Below are positions 23,321 to 31,047 of a DNA stretch of 64,000 nucleotides, one piece after another. Where the stretch lies: positions 1 to 64,000 of the forward strand of contig CACWXL010000011.1 in the NCBI GenBank assembly GCA_902764825.1. Reading direction: 5' to 3'. The notes beneath the pieces are model-generated. The model saw only the letters and a program-made list of their open reading frames with translations, did not search any database and had not been told where the DNA came from. The first letter of the stretch is position 1, and each line of letters starts with the position of its first letter. The DNA comes from Oscillospiraceae bacterium (GTDB lineage: Bacteria > Bacillota > Clostridia > Saccharofermentanales > Saccharofermentanaceae). A program made the translations under genes and the position numbers.

Positions 23321-24358
23321 TCAGTTGTTCTTATAGATCTCTTCCCTCAGATGGAAGCCGCTGTCGATTATGACAGAATCCAGATTCTCGCGTGTTACGC
23401 CGGACGGTTCGATAGCAATGTAAGGAATGTCCTGCGTTCCGTCAAAGAATTTGTTTGTCTCGCCAAGATCCATTCCCTTGGCGAGCTTTACAGCATATTC
23501 TGCCGCGTCTCTGGCGAGCTTTTCAACGGGCTTATAGACCGTGACGAGCTGTGTGCCTTCAACAAGTCTCTGGCATGCCTCAAGGTCGCCGTCCTGACCT
23601 GTTACAAAGATCTTGCCGGCATATCCGCGCTCAGCAAGCGCATGAATTGCTTCACCTGCAAGAGCATCGTTGCCGCACATTATCGCGTCAGCCTGGGATA
23701 CCTCATCAAAGTGAGCGTTTACAAAATCATAGGCAAGCTCAGGTCTCCAGTTATCGCAGTTATACTTCAGCGTGATCTTCATTCCGTGCTCCCGGCAGAC
23801 ACTGTCAAAACCTTCCATTACCTGAGGCACGTTGTTGTCGGATTCGGGTCCCATTATCTCAACGATCGTGCCGCCGTCAGGAACCACGCTGCAGATGGCT
23901 TCAGCCATTTCTTTTCCTACGGTTACATTGTTAAAGGAGATGTAGAGATCAGCATTGCAGTTCATTACGAGACGGTCGTAGCAGATGACCGGAATGCCTT
24001 TATTCTTGGCTTCCTTAAGGACGTCTGCGAGGCGTACGGCATCTGCGGTGATGATGACTATCGCATCAACGCCGATCTCGATGAAGTACTTGATCTGTGA
24101 TATCTGCGTATCGACGTCGCCGCCTGCCGACTGGACGTTAACTTCGGCACCGAGTTCATTTGCCTTGGATACGAATACATCGCGGTCTCTTGTCCAGCGC
24201 TCGATTACGAACGAATCGAACGACATTCCGATAAGAGTGCCTTCGGACTTGGTGGTCGGTGTGGCTTCCTTTTTCTCAGGTTCCTTGCAGCCTGTACAGA
24301 AAACAAATGAGAATATCAGTATCAACGACAGAAATCTAACGATCGTCCTGCGCATCAT
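23321..24358 (-). CDS. Second sugar-binding lipoprotein (XylF-like)
   Basis: The protein has 345 residues, lipobox FCTGC and a periplasmic-binding type 4 domain. IGMSFDSFVIERWTRDRDVF, VICYDRLVMNCNADLYISF and VTGQDGDLEACQRLVEG parallel the binding protein at 21967-23031, but the proteins are clearly diverged. It overlaps the response-regulator gene by 4 nt, so it belongs to the sensing operon rather than the transport operon. It may feed the shared permease with another sugar or present ligand to the sensor. Confidence 0.88.
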   Translation of the reverse strand: MMRRTIVRFLSLILIFSFVFCTGCKEPEKKEATPTTKSEGTLIGMSFDSFVIERWTRDRDVFVSKANELGAEVNVQSAGGDVDTQISQIKYFIEIGVDAIVIITADAVRLADVLKEAKNKGIPVICYDRLVMNCNADLYISFNNVTVGKEMAEAICSVVPDGGTIVEIMGPESDNNVPQVMEGFDSVCREHGMKITLKYNCDNWRPELAYDFVNAHFDEVSQADAIMCGNDALAGEAIHALAERGYAGKIFVTGQDGDLEACQRLVEGTQLVTVYKPVEKLARDAAEYAVKLAKGMDLGETNKFFDGTQDIPYIAIEPSGVTRENLDSVIIDSGFHLREEIYKNN

Positions 24359-25950
24359 CTCTTGCCCTCCTTATATTCGGTGGGGGTTACGCCCGTATGC
24401 TTCTTGAAGATACGCGAGAAATAGTTCGGATCCGAGTATCCGACATCCGAGCAGATCTCTTTCATTGACTTGTTCGTTCCCTCAAGAAGTTCCCTGGCCC
24501 TTGCAACTCTGACACCGGTCAGATAGTCGGTAAAAGTAACGCCCGTCTGGGTCTTGAAGACCTTGCTGAAATAGAACGGGCTGATATCGTACATGCCTGA
24601 CAGGTCATCAAGCGATATATCCTCTTTGTAGTTCTGATCAATGTATTTCTTGGCTTTCTCTGCGACGTCTTCGGTCTTAGCGGCATTTGCGGCATTGATC
24701 ATGTTGACTGCGCGCTCGATGTGAGAGAGGAACCAGAGGCGGAGCTCGTCGTAGCTCTTCATGGAATTGATCTCAGGCAGGTACTCGCTTCTTGACATGA
24801 AGTGATAGACGTGACCGCCGTTGCCGTAAGCAAGTCTCTCGCCCCAGAGAACGAATTCCAATACCTTAAGGCAGATATCTGACATGGCTCCGCCGGAAGA
24901 TCTTTCCATCCAGTCGAAAAAGAGATTTGCCTGTTCCTGTGACCTCTCCACATCGCCCTGTGCGATGGCTTCGAAAAGCTCCTTCTCGGTCTTCAAAGGA
25001 TAATCCGTATCATATTCGCAGCCTTCGGGAAGGTCTATGGCTTCCGCTACATTCTGCGTGGATTTTACGAGGATCGACAGGGCTTCACTGAAGGAATCAG
25101 CCATGTCTTCCAGAGGCTTAACGGGACCTATACCGATCCTGAAATCAATGCCTAAAGCTTCCGAAAGCTCCTTTTGCGTGTTGTTGGCCGAATCTACTAT
25201 CTTCTGATATTCCTCAGGCGTCAGTGAACTTTTCGGGCACGTGATAAGAACAGGGATCTTGTTGCCCATTACAGAACCGGTTATGCACTTGAAGTTGTCG
25301 GAGATGACAAGAAGGACCGTCTCATAGTTCTTCTGTGTCTTGACGCTCGCGGGAACAACGCCGCGCATATATCCGCCCGGCTCTTTGTCACCGCCGACGA
25401 TAGCAAGCATGAGACCATACTTATCGTCGATCTCAAGGAGCTTTTTATATTCTTCGATATTCTCCTTGTAATGCTCGTGCGACAGAAGATCCTGGATGAG
25501 GCCGTTCTCGATGATCGGAACGATGGAATCGAGCTTCTCCTTTATCTCCAGTTCCCTCGATCTCTGTTCTCTTATGCGGTCGACTTCCGCCATAGCTTTC
25601 TTCAGCACTGCGACGATCTGCGATTTGTCAAAAGGCTTGTTGATGTAGTCGATAACGCCGAGATTTAGAGCCTGCTTGGCATAATCGAATTTATCGTATG
25701 CAGAGATGACGACGAACACGATGTTGGGGTTCGTTCTTCTAATCTCCTTCATCGCGTCAATACCGTTGATCCCGGGCATCCTGATATCCATGAATGCGAT
25801 GTCAGGGCGCACCTCGTCGGCGAGCTCGATCACGCGTCTTCCGGTCTTGGCCTCGAAAGTCTCGAATGAACCCGGAAACTCTTTATCTACTATGAACTTG
25901 AGCGATTCTCTTACGATGCCCTCGTCATCGGCGAGCATGAGCTTATACAT
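24355..25950 (-). CDS. YesN-like response regulator with AraC DNA-binding domain
   Basis: This 531-residue protein has a receiver domain (1-120: acidic pair ADDE, phospho-acceptor D55 in FMDIRMPG, K in INKPFD), a central helical region, and a C-terminal AraC/HTH_18 domain (about 430-531; ISPFYFSKVFKTQTGVTFTDYL and YSDPNYFSRIFKKHTGVTPTEY). It activates carbohydrate genes in YesMN/LytS-like systems. ATG 25950 is preferred because GGAGG lies 6 nt before it; the ATG at 25956 touches that site. It overlaps the kinase gene. Confidence 0.95.
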   Translation of the reverse strand: MYKLMLADDEGIVRESLKFIVDKEFPGSFETFEAKTGRRVIELADEVRPDIAFMDIRMPGINGIDAMKEIRRTNPNIVFVVISAYDKFDYAKQALNLGVIDYINKPFDKSQIVAVLKKAMAEVDRIREQRSRELEIKEKLDSIVPIIENGLIQDLLSHEHYKENIEEYKKLLEIDDKYGLMLAIVGGDKEPGGYMRGVVPASVKTQKNYETVLLVISDNFKCITGSVMGNKIPVLITCPKSSLTPEEYQKIVDSANNTQKELSEALGIDFRIGIGPVKPLEDMADSFSEALSILVKSTQNVAEAIDLPEGCEYDTDYPLKTEKELFEAIAQGDVERSQEQANLFFDWMERSSGGAMSDICLKVLEFVLWGERLAYGNGGHVYHFMSRSEYLPEINSMKSYDELRLWFLSHIERAVNMINAANAAKTEDVAEKAKKYIDQNYKEDISLDDLSGMYDISPFYFSKVFKTQTGVTFTDYLTGVRVARARELLEGTNKSMKEICSDVGYSDPNYFSRIFKKHTGVTPTEYKEGKR

Positions 25951-27421
25951 TTGCATCCTCCAGCGGTATCTTTATCGTTACGTGTGTTCCTTCATTCTTG
26001 CGGCTCTTCATCTCGAAGACTTCCTTATTGTTGTAATAAAGGTCGAGCCTCGACATAACATTCGTTATTCCGACGCCTCTTGTCTCAGAAGGCTTCTTCT
26101 CGTGATTCATGATCTTCTCGATGATCTCTTCGTCAGTTCCTATACCGTTGTCACTGACCCTGATACAGCACATCTTATCCTCGCGGTATACCGAGAGCGT
26201 GACCTTGCCCTCACCGGGCTCCAAGTCCTTGATGCCGTACTTGATCGAATTCTCGACCAAAGGCTGGATTATCATGGACGGTACCATTACGCCGAGAAGG
26301 CTCTCGTCTATGTCCTTCTCGAAAAGGATCTCTCCCGCATACCTTACATTCAGGATGTACATGTAGGAATCAACGAGTTCGATCTCCTCCGAGAGCTTAA
26401 CGGTCTCAGAACTCTTCTTAACGTTGTAACGGAAGAAGTCTGCCATGTTCCTTATGTACTCAACGGTTCTGTCAGCGCCCTCCATCATGGCGAGCTGCGC
26501 GCCGGCATTGAGCGTGTTGAAGAGGAAGTGCGGGTTGATCTGCGACTGGAGATACTTGAGCTGCGCATCCTTAAGGTGCGTCTCCATGAGAAGGTTCTTC
26601 TCCTTCATCTCAGACTGCGTGATGAGCTGCGTCCTGATACGCGCAATATAGTCCTTGATGGATGCGAGCATCTCGTTAAATGCCCTTGTCACCTTGCCGA
26701 CTTCATCTTCGGAATATACTTCCAAAGGTTCGACGTTCTCAGGAGACCCCTGCGAGATCTCATCTGCCTTGGCAGAAAGCCTTGTAAGAGGCCTTGTGAT
26801 CGTGCTCGTCAGGATGATTATGAGCAGGACGTTCATGACCGATGCGACCGCGAAGATAAGGACGCTCATGATCTCCGTGTATCTCAGGGAATTGATGAGA
26901 GCCATGTAGTTCTCTGAGTTCGTCTTGAACTGCTCGTTGTTGACCGAATAGATATATGTGTTGAGGTAATCCTTGATCCTGGAACACTCGTTGTATTTCT
27001 CGATGTATTCGTCGATGTTCCTGCCTCGCTTTGCAAGGACTGCCTCGTCAGCAGTCTTAAGATACGTCTCCAGCATGTTATACATGTCACGCTCTGCGAG
27101 CCTTACGCCGTTATCGCTTACGCTGCTGTTAAGGCTTCTCATCTGCATGTGCATTCTCTGCTCTGACGCATAGTAAAGCTCGAGATCATCGGTACCCTTG
27201 GTCTCAAGATAACCGGTAAGACCCGTGTGGATCTTATTCAGAGTATCGGAGAGCTCATTCAGGCTGATGTTGCTCGCGAATACCGAGTTGATCTTATCTA
27301 ATGCCTGGTTCAGGTTGAAATAGATAAAGATGTTGACACCCATAGCAATGAGGGATGTCGCCAGAAACACAGCAACAAGCTTACGGGAGATCTTCATGTT
27401 GGCAAAGAAACTAGCCTTCAT
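25943..27421 (-). CDS. YesM-like sensor histidine kinase
   Basis: This 492-residue membrane kinase has a first helix near residues 14-33, an extracellular helical domain, a second helix near 185-207, a HAMP linker (TRPLTRLSAKADEIS), the His_kinase box with phospho-acceptor in NPHFLFNTLNAG, and an ATPase domain (QPLVENSIKYGI, VSDNGIG, GVGITNVMSRL). ATG 27421 has GGAGGG 8 nt upstream and overlaps the end of the binding-protein gene. It should phosphorylate the neighbouring YesN-like regulator in response to the extracellular binding protein. Confidence 0.95.
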   Translation of the reverse strand: MKASFFANMKISRKLVAVFLATSLIAMGVNIFIYFNLNQALDKINSVFASNISLNELSDTLNKIHTGLTGYLETKGTDDLELYYASEQRMHMQMRSLNSSVSDNGVRLAERDMYNMLETYLKTADEAVLAKRGRNIDEYIEKYNECSRIKDYLNTYIYSVNNEQFKTNSENYMALINSLRYTEIMSVLIFAVASVMNVLLIIILTSTITRPLTRLSAKADEISQGSPENVEPLEVYSEDEVGKVTRAFNEMLASIKDYIARIRTQLITQSEMKEKNLLMETHLKDAQLKYLQSQINPHFLFNTLNAGAQLAMMEGADRTVEYIRNMADFFRYNVKKSSETVKLSEEIELVDSYMYILNVRYAGEILFEKDIDESLLGVMVPSMIIQPLVENSIKYGIKDLEPGEGKVTLSVYREDKMCCIRVSDNGIGTDEEIIEKIMNHEKKPSETRGVGITNVMSRLDLYYNNKEVFEMKSRKNEGTHVTIKIPLEDANV

Positions 27422-28454
27422 TCCTGTCTCCCTCCGGATCGTAGGTTGCAACATTGGTCTTGTCGATCTTTATGAATCCGGCTGTCATGTAATTGCTTAC
27501 GTTGCCGGTATCGTTATACTCGTTAAGCGTATTGATGCACTGCTTTGCGATCGTATTCGCCTCAACAGCAAAAGTGGCATAGACAGAGCCTTTCTCGATG
27601 GATTTAAGTATCGGCTCTGAATCGTAATAACCGAGAACAGTGGTCTTTCCTACCAGGTTCTTCTCGACGATACACTGGATCGTACTTTCAGTGGTACGGT
27701 CGTTAAGGCATATGATGACATCCGGGATATTATTCTGCCTGTCGAGTTCATCAAGCTTCTTCATGATGTTCTCTTCAGTCGCAAAAGGCGTGGACGTGTC
27801 TACCGTATAGCTCGAGAGGCTTATGGTACTTCCGTTCAGATATGCCATGATGCTTCTGTAGACCGTGTCATCGGAATTCTTTGTATCGTTATCGAGCAGG
27901 ATCACGGCTTTAAGAGAAATAGTGCCCTTCTCACCGCGCAGCTTTGCGAGCTGGCGTCCGTATTCTTTTCCCAGATCGACATTATTGAGATTAACGAAGC
28001 TCGTTCTTGAGGATTCCTCACAGTCGGACATAACGGTAACGACCGGAATGCCGTTATCCATCGCCTTCTTGCAGAGCGCACTCGTCTCTTCGGAATTGTC
28101 ACCCTCAAGGATTATTCCGTCGACCTTTGAGCTGATCGCGATATTGATCCTGTCCGCTTTGGAGTATGTCTTCGTCAGGTTCTGTCCCGTCATCTCGACG
28201 TAGCACCCATTCTCCTGTGCATACTCCGTGATCTCTTTATATATGCGCTTGGAAAGCTGGCTGTCAGGATCTTCGGCAATATAAGCATACAGTCTGGGAT
28301 ATACGACAGACGCCTCTTCCTGGACCTTCCCCAGGCTCCTGATCATCCCTCTGTAGTAGATCAGGCCTGCCACGGTCGCGAAAAAAAGAACGAGCACAAT
28401 GCCCGCCAAGATAGTGACCATGATCCTGTTCCTTGAGACTCTCATCTTCTCCAT
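27411..28454 (-). CDS. Membrane-anchored sugar-binding protein (sensor component)
   Basis: This 347-residue protein has one N-terminal membrane helix (about 11-31, ILAGIVLVLFFATVAGLIYY) without a lipobox, then a periplasmic-binding type 4 domain (SSKVDGIILEGDNSEETSAL, IPVVTVMSDCEESSRTSFVN, ILLDNDTKNSDDTVYRSIM). Its gene overlaps the kinase gene. Binding proteins in this position form a three-component sensor with a LytS/YesM-type kinase, as described for XylFII in Clostridium. It starts the sensing operon; an alternative start at 28445 is possible. Confidence 0.88.
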   Translation of the reverse strand: MEKMRVSRNRIMVTILAGIVLVLFFATVAGLIYYRGMIRSLGKVQEEASVVYPRLYAYIAEDPDSQLSKRIYKEITEYAQENGCYVEMTGQNLTKTYSKADRINIAISSKVDGIILEGDNSEETSALCKKAMDNGIPVVTVMSDCEESSRTSFVNLNNVDLGKEYGRQLAKLRGEKGTISLKAVILLDNDTKNSDDTVYRSIMAYLNGSTISLSSYTVDTSTPFATEENIMKKLDELDRQNNIPDVIICLNDRTTESTIQCIVEKNLVGKTTVLGYYDSEPILKSIEKGSVYATFAVEANTIAKQCINTLNEYNDTGNVSNYMTAGFIKIDKTNVATYDPEGDRNEG

Positions 28455-28461
28455 GCCGTTA

Positions 28462-28467
28462 ATTATA
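28462..28467 (-). promoter_or_regulatory. Candidate -10 of the sensing operon
   Basis: TATAAT on the minus strand lies only 7 nt before ATG 28454. The transcript would then begin close to the start codon, giving a leaderless or very short leader, or translation from ATG 28445. No good -35 is visible. Confidence 0.35.
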
Positions 28468-28490
28468 CTCTATGAAAATGTTCTTTTCAT

Positions 28491-28517
28491 TAAAAAGCGG
28501 GAACGCCTGTTCCCGCT
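28491..28517 (-). terminator. Terminator of the DUF2130 gene
   Basis: On the minus strand AGCGGGAAC and GTTCCCGCT (9 bp, complement of 28496-28504 and 28509-28517) enclose a 4-nt loop and are followed by a run of U. Confidence 0.85.
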
Positions 28518-28541
28518 GTCCAGCGTGGATTATCCGGGAAA

Positions 28542-29777
28542 TTATTCCCCGTCTTTATCCAGGTCGTCGAACATCTTCCTGACCGAAGGCGCATTCCTGG
28601 TGAGCTTCTTGATCGAGAGATCATCCGCCTTGTCATTTGCAAGTCTCAGGTTGTTCTCTGAAGACTGAAGCGCCTTCTTGACCTTTTCCAGGTGATCGAT
28701 CGTCTTGTCGATCTCCTCGATCGCTGTCTGGAACTTCTCTGAAGCGATCCTGTAATTACGCCCGAATGCATCCTTGAATTCCTGCATGTTCGTCTCGAAA
28801 TTATACAGGTCGAGCTGCTGGTTCCTTACTACCGCAAGTTCCTTCTGATACTGCAGTGAATTAAGTGCCGCATTCCTCAGGAGAGTGATCATGGGAATAA
28901 AGAACTGTGGCCTTATGACATACATCTTCGGGTACCTGTATGAGACATCGACGATACCGTTGTTATAGAGCTCGTTATCTGCTTCAAGGAGCGACACGAG
29001 AACCGCATATTCACAGCCCTTTTCTGTCCTGTCCTTATCGAGTTCCTTGAAGAAATCCTCGTTCTTGTGCTTGGTTGCCGTAGTCTCCATCTCGTTCTTC
29101 ATCTCGAACATTATGGATATGAATTCCGTGCCCTCATTATCAGCTTCCCTGAAGATGAAATCTCCCTTGCTGCCTGAGCCGCTGACTTCATTATCCTTCT
29201 CGAAATATGCATTCGGGAAAGCGGTCATGCGGATGGCATTAAACTGGTTCTGGCAGTGCTGCTCTAAGCTCTCACCGACCATCTTGGTGGACTGACGCGC
29301 CTTGAAATCCTTGTACTGCTCGATCTGCTCATCCTTGAGCTTTAACTGGTTCTTATAGTTCTCTTCGATGTTCTTCTCCTTAAGAGCACTCTCGGTCTTC
29401 TGGTTGTCGATCTGGCTCTTGAGCTTGATTATCTCGGCCTGGTAATCGGCGACTTCCTTATCCTTATCACGGAGCGCATCGCTTACGGCAAGCTTCTTCT
29501 CAGAGTCGCTCATGGCGATCTGATTCTTAAGCTTCTGGATCTCCATCTCCTTATCGGCGATCTCCTTGTCCTTGTCGGTAACAGTCTTCGCAAAGGACTT
29601 CTCCTGCTCCATCTGAGCCATCTTAAGATTGCTCTTGTTCTTGTCTTCCAATTCCTTCGCACGCTTATGAAGTTCTTCTTCAAAAGCCTCATCCCTTACC
29701 TGTGTGAGGAGCTGAGCATAACCTGTCTCATCGACCTGAAAAACTTCCCCGCACTTGGGGCACTTGATCTCATGCAT
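28542..29777 (-). CDS. DUF2130 protein: zinc knuckle, coiled coil and nuclease-like domain
   Basis: The protein has 411 residues. The N-terminus MHEIKCPKCGEVF holds a CxxC pair, residues 25-165 form a long Lys/Glu-rich coiled coil, and the C-terminal half is the DUF2130 domain. GDFIFRE followed by ISIMFEMKNEME gives a D...ExK arrangement like PD-(D/E)XK nucleases, so nucleic acid cleavage is possible but unproven. It stands alone between two terminator-bounded regions. The cellular role of the family is not known to me. Confidence 0.85.
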   Translation of the reverse strand: MHEIKCPKCGEVFQVDETGYAQLLTQVRDEAFEEELHKRAKELEDKNKSNLKMAQMEQEKSFAKTVTDKDKEIADKEMEIQKLKNQIAMSDSEKKLAVSDALRDKDKEVADYQAEIIKLKSQIDNQKTESALKEKNIEENYKNQLKLKDEQIEQYKDFKARQSTKMVGESLEQHCQNQFNAIRMTAFPNAYFEKDNEVSGSGSKGDFIFREADNEGTEFISIMFEMKNEMETTATKHKNEDFFKELDKDRTEKGCEYAVLVSLLEADNELYNNGIVDVSYRYPKMYVIRPQFFIPMITLLRNAALNSLQYQKELAVVRNQQLDLYNFETNMQEFKDAFGRNYRIASEKFQTAIEEIDKTIDHLEKVKKALQSSENNLRLANDKADDLSIKKLTRNAPSVRKMFDDLDKDGE

Positions 29778-29923
29778 TACCCTGATTCCTCCTGTTGAAC
29801 TTTATGGTCTTATTATATTCCATTCCGGATCCTTTTAGGCGGACAATAAACGGACTTATCTGCGTTTTAACTTCGGTTTTGCGGCCATTTTCGGACAGTC
29901 ATACATCATCCGTCTTCAGCTTG

Positions 29924-29952
29924 TTGACGCCTTTTTTCCGTGACGATATAAT
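29924..29952 (+). promoter_or_regulatory. Promoter of a candidate small RNA
   Basis: TTGACG (29924-29929) and TATAAT (29947-29952) are separated by exactly 17 bp. No protein gene follows on this strand, but a terminator does. Confidence 0.75.
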
Positions 29953-29958
29953 GAACTT

Positions 29959-30044
29959 ACAAATGAGGTGTTACCGGTCGACGGTTGCCCTCGTAAGTTT
30001 GGTAAATACCGCCCTAACGTGTCAAGGCTACGGGCGGTTTTTTA
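29959..30044 (+). ncRNA. Candidate small RNA of about 85-90 nt
   Basis: A near-consensus promoter (29924-29952) is followed after about 85 nt by a strong terminator: ACCGCCC (30008-30014) pairs with GGGCGGT (30032-30038), then six U. The 5' part can fold, with GAGG (29965-29968) facing CCTC and CCG/CGG inside. AACTTAC (29954-29960) also matches GTAAGTT (29993-29999), though it may start before the transcript. I do not recognise it as 4.5S RNA, 6S RNA, tmRNA or a common riboswitch, and no gene follows on the plus strand. It lies between two minus-strand genes. Confidence 0.6.
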
Positions 30045-30051
30045 TTGCCTG

Positions 30052-30123
30052 GTTTTCGCTGAGACCAAAAGGCAGGATGAGCTGATACGCCAGATCCAGG
30101 AAGCTCAAGGAAAGACTGAATAA
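30052..30123 (+). pseudogene. Possible C-terminal gene fragment
   Basis: The frame VFAETKRQDELIRQIQEAQGKTE ends in TAA at 30121-30123. Its amphipathic, coding-like composition suggests the tail of a helical protein, but no start codon or ribosome site is available after the small RNA terminator. It may be a deletion remnant or chance. Confidence 0.2.
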
Positions 30124-30160
30124 AAATATACCGCCTCATCCCTGACGGGACGGGCGGTAT
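30122..30160 (-). terminator. Terminator of the VWA gene
   Basis: On the minus strand ATACCGCC (30153-30160) pairs with GGCGGTAT (30128-30135), followed by ATTTTTATT. Confidence 0.75.
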
Positions 30161-30166
30161 GAATTA

Positions 30167-30838
30167 TTATTTGTGTCTCTTATTGTAGTCATCCCTGATC
30201 TCGACGAGCATCTCTTCAGAATCAAATGCTGCTCCCATTGCCATGGCTGATTCGGCTTTTCTCGCGCGGGAGACCATCTTGGACATGACCTTGTAGTTAA
30301 GCGTCGTGCCGGCGCTGTCGCACTCATAGGTGACCGCATGATTTCTGTCGACGCCGAAGTTTTTCGCGACGCTTACGGCGTCCATGTTAGCGCCTAAGAA
30401 GATGAACTCCCAGTGATACTTTTCCTTCTGTCTCTCGACCATTTTCTTAACCTTGTCGTAAGTGTACTGTCTGCTGGAATTCTCCATGCCGTCTGTCGTT
30501 ATGATGAACAAAGTCTTCTCCGGAATATCCTCTTCCCTTGCGTATTTGTGGACGTTGCCGATGTGATGGATCGCACCTCCGACAGCATCAAGAAGCGCCG
30601 TGGAGCCTCTTACGAAATACTCTTTTTCCGTGATGGGCTCAACCTTTGCAAGAGGCACTCTGTCGTGCAGGACCACTGTCTCGTTGTCGAAAAGCACTGT
30701 TGAGATTATCGCCTCGCCTTCTTCGGTCTTCTGCTTTGCGATCATGGAGTTGTATCCTCCGATGGTATCGTTCTCAAGGCCTCCCATGGAGCCGCTCCTG
30801 TCAAGTATGAATACGATCTCTGTTAATCCCTTTTTCAT
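30167..30838 (-). CDS. Cytoplasmic VWA-domain protein
   Basis: This 223-residue protein consists almost only of a von Willebrand A domain with a complete metal site: DRSGSMGG at residues 13-20, RGSTALLDAVGG and ITTDGMEN. It lacks signal and membrane segments. It resembles TerY-like and other soluble VWA proteins that bind partners in a metal-dependent way. It is alone, with no tellurite-resistance or MoxR gene adjacent, so its partner is unknown. A second family role cannot be excluded. Confidence 0.88.
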   Translation of the reverse strand: MKKGLTEIVFILDRSGSMGGLENDTIGGYNSMIAKQKTEEGEAIISTVLFDNETVVLHDRVPLAKVEPITEKEYFVRGSTALLDAVGGAIHHIGNVHKYAREEDIPEKTLFIITTDGMENSSRQYTYDKVKKMVERQKEKYHWEFIFLGANMDAVSVAKNFGVDRNHAVTYECDSAGTTLNYKVMSKMVSRARKAESAMAMGAAFDSEEMLVEIRDDYNKRHK

Positions 30839-30967
30839 TTTGTTTCCTCGCTTTCCGCCGCTGTTATTCCGTCAGCAGCTGTTTGATCTTGAGCTCAGTA
30901 TAATGAAGCGGGTACGGTGAGAGGTCGCCCGGGAAGCGACAAATCAAGAACAGCCACAGACGAAAAT

Positions 30968-30984
30968 TTAAGAAATACTTAAGA
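30968..30984 (+). promoter_or_regulatory. Tandem TTAAGA boxes upstream of the first large lipoprotein
   Basis: TTAAGA at 30968-30973 and 30979-30984 have an 11-bp period, as expected for OmpR/PhoB-family regulators. A similar pair precedes the glycosyltransferase at 37364-37380. TTAAAAT at about 31005 is a possible -10. Confidence 0.45.
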
Positions 30985-31047
30985 CATTTCGAAGAGCAAA
31001 AAGTTTAAAATGACGTTAAGTTACTCTGTGGGGAGGTAATTTGGAAT

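Noticed and set aside
29959..30044. 4.5S RNA, 6S RNA or known riboswitch
   Set aside because: The conserved SRP loop sequence is absent, the length is wrong for 6S RNA, and no gene follows in cis as a riboswitch would require.
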